A stretch of 64,000 bases of DNA from Polaribacter sp. SA4-10. GTDB lineage: Bacteria > Bacteroidota > Bacteroidia > Flavobacteriales > Flavobacteriaceae. Position numbers and translations under genes: made by a program. The notes under the pieces are model-generated. The model had not been told where the DNA came from and did not search any database. It was given only the letters and a program-made list of their open reading frames with translations. The stretch covers positions 1-64,000 of the forward strand of contig CATIQU010000026.1 in the NCBI GenBank assembly GCA_949519155.1. The letters are read 5' to 3'. Below are positions 61,317-64,000 of the stretch, one piece after another; position 1 is the first letter of the stretch, and each line of letters opens with the position of its first letter.

Positions 61317-62666
61317 TTAAAGAACTAAAATCATTTTAGCAATCATAAAATAAATCAAGATTCCAAAGATGTCATTTGACGTTGTAATAAAAGGCCCTGT
61401 AGCAATTGCTGGGTCTATTCCTCTTTTGTTTAAAAATAGAGGTACAAAAGTTCCAATTAAACCCGCTACAATAATAACAACAACCAAAGAAACAGAAATG
61501 GCAATTGCCAAAGCTATCTTTCCTTGAGAGAGCCATACAAAAAGAAACAAAAACAGGGCTAAAATAATACCATTTAGAGCAGCTAAAAGCATCTCTTTAA
61601 GTAAACGACTATTGATACTTCCTTTTATGTCATCGTTCGCGAGCCCTTGTACAATAATTGCGGAAGATTGCACACCTACATTTCCTGCCATGGCAGCAAT
61701 TAAGGGGGTGAAAAAGAATAATGCTGCATATTTTTCAAAAACACCATGAAAACTTTCCATAATAATAAAGGCACCAATACCTCCTAATAAACCCAAAAAC
61801 AACCAAGGCAGTCGTGCCTTTGTAAGTTCTAATATGCTATCATCGGCTTCAACATCTTGTGTAATACCTGCAGCCATTTGGTAATCTTTGTCGGCTTCTT
61901 CTTTGATGACATCAACAATGTCGTCAATAGTAATTCTTCCTAATAAAACTTGATGATCATCAACAACAGGAATTGCCTCTAAATCATATTTTCGCATAAT
62001 ATTTGCAACATCTTCTGCCCCATCAATGACGTTTACAAAATCTACTTTTGGAATGTAGATCTCTGAAATAGGTGTTCTTGTTGAAGCAACTAATAAATCT
62101 TTTAAGGACAAACGACCTTTTAATTTACCCGCATCATCTACAACATATATAGAATGCACTCTAGTAACTTCTTCTGCTTGAATACGCATTTCTTTCACGC
62201 ATTTTAAAACGGTCCAGTTTTCGTTGACTTGTACCAATTCTTTGGCCATCAATCCACCTGCAGAATTTTCGTCATAGGAAAGTAATTCTTCTATTTCCTT
62301 TACATGTTCCTCGTCCTCTATCTTAGACATTACTGCTTCTTGCCTTTCTTCAGGCAATTCGGCAATCATGTCTGCGGCATCATCTGAATCTAACTCGGAA
62401 ATTTCATTCGCAATTTCTTTTGCGGTAAGATTTTTAAGAATTTTTTCACGAGTGTCTTCGTCTGTCTCCATTAAAACAGCAGACGTAGTTTCACTGTCTA
62501 AAAGCTTAATAATATAGACCGCTTCCTCAAACTTAATTTCATCTAAAACTTCTGCAATATCAGCATAATGTACCTCTGCAAAAAGGGTGCTAATTGCCGC
62601 ATCGTTTTTAGTATCGATGTAGGTTGTTAGGTTCTCTAAAATTTTATTTGTGATTTCAAATCCCAT
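61317..62666 (-). CDS. mgtE: magnesium transporter MgtE
   Basis: A 449-residue channel-type magnesium transporter. The order is an N-terminal helical superhelix domain (about 1-125), two CBS domains (about 130-250, [15 protein letters not shown] and [17 protein letters not shown]) and five transmembrane helices (about 285-449, with [10 protein letters not shown] in the pore region). The CBS pair senses intracellular magnesium. It overlaps the rsmA stop by 11 bases, so the two are co-transcribed. Confidence 0.94.
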   Translation of the reverse strand: MGFEITNKILENLTTYIDTKNDAAISTLFAEVHYADIAEVLDEIKFEEAVYIIKLLDSETTSAVLMETDEDTREKILKNLTAKEIANEISELDSDDAADMIAELPEERQEAVMSKIEDEEHVKEIEELLSYDENSAGGLMAKELVQVNENWTVLKCVKEMRIQAEEVTRVHSIYVVDDAGKLKGRLSLKDLLVASTRTPISEIYIPKVDFVNVIDGAEDVANIMRKYDLEAIPVVDDHQVLLGRITIDDIVDVIKEEADKDYQMAAGITQDVEADDSILELTKARLPWLFLGLLGGIGAFIIMESFHGVFEKYAALFFFTPLIAAMAGNVGVQSSAIIVQGLANDDIKGSINSRLLKEMLLAALNGIILALFLFLFVWLSQGKIALAIAISVSLVVVIIVAGLIGTFVPLFLNKRGIDPAIATGPFITTSNDIFGILIYFMIAKMILVL

Positions 62667-63459
62667 TGATTGCGAGTTTTTTCGTCAATTCTATAAAATC
62701 ATTTACGGATAATTGTTCCGGACGCTTTGCGAAGATAGCCTCTTCTTTTAAAGAATCCGAAAGATTAAAGGTTTTTAAGCTACTTCGCAACATTTTTCTT
62801 CGTTGATTAAAGGCTGTTTTTACAACTCTAAAAAATAATTTTTCATCTACAGGAAGGGAATAATCCTTTTTTCTGATAAATCGAATCACTCCAGAATCTA
62901 CTTTTGGAGGTGGATCAAAAACAATGGGAGGTACTGTAAACAAGTACTCTACATCAAAGAAAGCTTGTGTTAACACCGAAAGAATACCGTAGACTTTACT
63001 GCCTTCTTTTTCCGCAATTCTTTTGGCAACCTCCTTTTGAAACATGCCCGCAAATTCGGGAACAAACTCCCTATGCTCGATTGCTTTAAAAACAATTTGA
63101 GTAGAGATGTTGTAAGGGAAATTTCCAATAATTGCAGTCTGTTTTTTATTGAATAGAGTCGCTAAATCATATTTTAGAAAATCCCCTTCAATAATTTCAA
63201 ATTTTTCTTTTGAAGTGTTTAGTTTAATATGTTCACTTGGAAACGTATCATGCAAATAAGCAACAGATTCTCGATCGAGTTCCATGACCGTGATTTTTGG
63301 TTTTTTTTGCAATAAGTATTTGGTTAAAACACCCATACCTGGTCCAATTTCTAACACATTTTCGTAGCCACTTTCCGTCAAGGCGTCTGCAATATCTTTT
63401 GCAATACCTTCATCTTTTAAAAAATGTTGTCCTAAATGTTTTTTTGCTCTAACGTCCAT
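62656..63459 (-). CDS. rsmA: 16S rRNA dimethyladenosine transferase (KsgA)
   Basis: A 267-residue enzyme that dimethylates two adjacent adenines at the 3' end of 16S rRNA. Landmarks are [21 protein letters not shown] motif [15 protein letters not shown] and the catalytic NxPY motif in [11 protein letters not shown]. The C-terminal RNA-binding helices ([13 protein letters not shown]) are present. It is followed by mgtE with overlap and preceded by a DUF4286 gene three bases away. Confidence 0.96.
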   Translation of the reverse strand: MDVRAKKHLGQHFLKDEGIAKDIADALTESGYENVLEIGPGMGVLTKYLLQKKPKITVMELDRESVAYLHDTFPSEHIKLNTSKEKFEIIEGDFLKYDLATLFNKKQTAIIGNFPYNISTQIVFKAIEHREFVPEFAGMFQKEVAKRIAEKEGSKVYGILSVLTQAFFDVEYLFTVPPIVFDPPPKVDSGVIRFIRKKDYSLPVDEKLFFRVVKTAFNQRRKMLRSSLKTFNLSDSLKEEAIFAKRPEQLSVNDFIELTKKLAINGI

Positions 63460-63462
63460 TTT

Positions 63463-63792
63463 TTAATTCCTTATTGTGGTTGGAAAAAATTCCTCTATCA
63501 CTTTTAATTCGGTTCTAAAAGTGACCATTTTATTTGCGAATTTTGCGAGTCCGTCTTTTTGTAGCCGATCCGCATCAAGCAGATAATAAGCGTCCAAATC
63601 TTTTCTTGTATTTGCAGTATATTGTATTGAATATGTTTTTCCGCCCATATCTTCTTTTACCAATACCTCTGTAAATTTTGCCGATAAAAACCGCCCTGTA
63701 TCCAAGACCGCAGGAATATGTAAATGCATCCAAGCAAGCCATTCTTTATGAACACTCTCGTCAATATTTATTGTTACGTTATATATGTACAT
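63463..63792 (-). CDS. DUF4286 family protein
   Basis: A 109-residue protein, MYIYNVTINIDESVHKEWLAWM, with a ferredoxin-like betaalphabeta pattern and a conserved central YSIQYTANTRKDLDAYY block. DUF4286 occurs widely in Bacteroidota next to rsmA. Its function is unknown. It is translated just ahead of rsmA (three bases between stop and start). Confidence 0.85.
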   Translation of the reverse strand: MYIYNVTINIDESVHKEWLAWMHLHIPAVLDTGRFLSAKFTEVLVKEDMGGKTYSIQYTANTRKDLDAYYLLDADRLQKDGLAKFANKMVTFRTELKVIEEFFPTTIRN

Positions 63793-63836
63793 TTCTGGTG
63801 TTAATTATTTTAAAATCGTTGTTTTATTTATCTGTA

Positions 63837-64000
63837 TTAAAAGGTATCGCCGCGTAATTTTCGAAATTTCTTTCTGGCATCTACCAAATAAATACTCGAT
63901 GCGAAGTCAAAAATAATCTTTTGATAATGTTCTGAAGCCTTTTCTGGATTATTAAGTTTATTATTATACAATTCTGCCAACGCATAGTGTGCATCGTCTC
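63837..64000 (-). CDS. tetratricopeptide-repeat protein, C-terminal end only
   Basis: The minus-strand frame runs from the right window edge to a stop at 63837-63839, about 54 codons. It reads DDAHYALAELYNNKLNNPEK, then EHYQKIIFDFASSIYLVDAR and KKFRKLRGDTF, a TPR helix pair with a basic tail. This is the end of a TPR protein whose start lies beyond the window; proteins of this sort often precede DUF4286 and rsmA in flavobacteria. Confidence 0.75.
   Translation of the reverse strand, partial: DDAHYALAELYNNKLNNPEKASEHYQKIIFDFASSIYLVDARKKFRKLRGDTF

Overview
The window is a stretch of core chromosome from a member of the Bacteroidota, almost certainly a (probably marine) Flavobacteriaceae. Evidence: low G+C; very short or absent Shine-Dalgarno sequences; several promoters with the Bacteroidota -7 box TAnnTTTG; a SprE/PorW lipoprotein of the type IX secretion/gliding apparatus beside bactofilin and F-type ATP synthase genes; and family-specific proteins (DUF5687, DUF4175, DUF6168, DUF4286). 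No rRNA, tRNA, CRISPR array, prophage or intact insertion sequence was seen.

Layout. 1-4357: atpB (cut by the left edge), DUF6168, AtpZ/I, bactofilin and sprE on the minus strand. 4448-7719: ABC ATPase, DUF5687 permease, a membrane protein with a PadR-partner-like N-terminus, and a PadR repressor. 7907-12962: thioredoxin, a prolyl-oligopeptidase lipoprotein, a flavin monooxygenase and an orphan ABC ATPase. 12970-21740: a tight minus-strand run that looks like a polyketide/fatty-acid hybrid cluster. It holds two GNATs, two FAD oxidoreductases, a methyltransferase, a type III PKS, a FabZ-like dehydratase, a ketosynthase, an ACP, a phosphopantetheinyl transferase and a Gre-like protein. The cluster is interrupted between ketosynthase and ACP by a GIY-YIG nuclease gene bracketed by three REPIN-like inverted-repeat elements. 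21827-35600: housekeeping genes (dinB, gdhA, pheS, gpsA, dut, recA, rluE) plus transport and hypothetical genes. 35637-41964: rpiB, a 573-bp AT-rich gap with DnaA-box-like words, a lipid kinase, rnr, an adhesin-like protein, tatA and an SPFH protein. 42122-50852: gltX, a long gap, DUF4175, ybeY and mnmG (bracketed by two parS-like palindromes), then a methyltransferase. 50994-64000: small membrane proteins, a D-2-hydroxyacid dehydrogenase, panB, an O-methyltransferase, a second TatA-type protein, an unknown lipoprotein, mutS, a TrmH-type methyltransferase, a response regulator, mgtE, rsmA, DUF4286 and the C-terminal end of a TPR protein.

Three items look most worth pursuing: the type III PKS cluster with its own ACP/KS/DH set; the REPIN-like elements with a GIY-YIG gene, with a matching 15-bp word inside mutS; and the combination of an oriC-like gap and parS-like sites, which suggests that the window is close to the replication origin. 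All function calls come from reading motifs, not from database searches.
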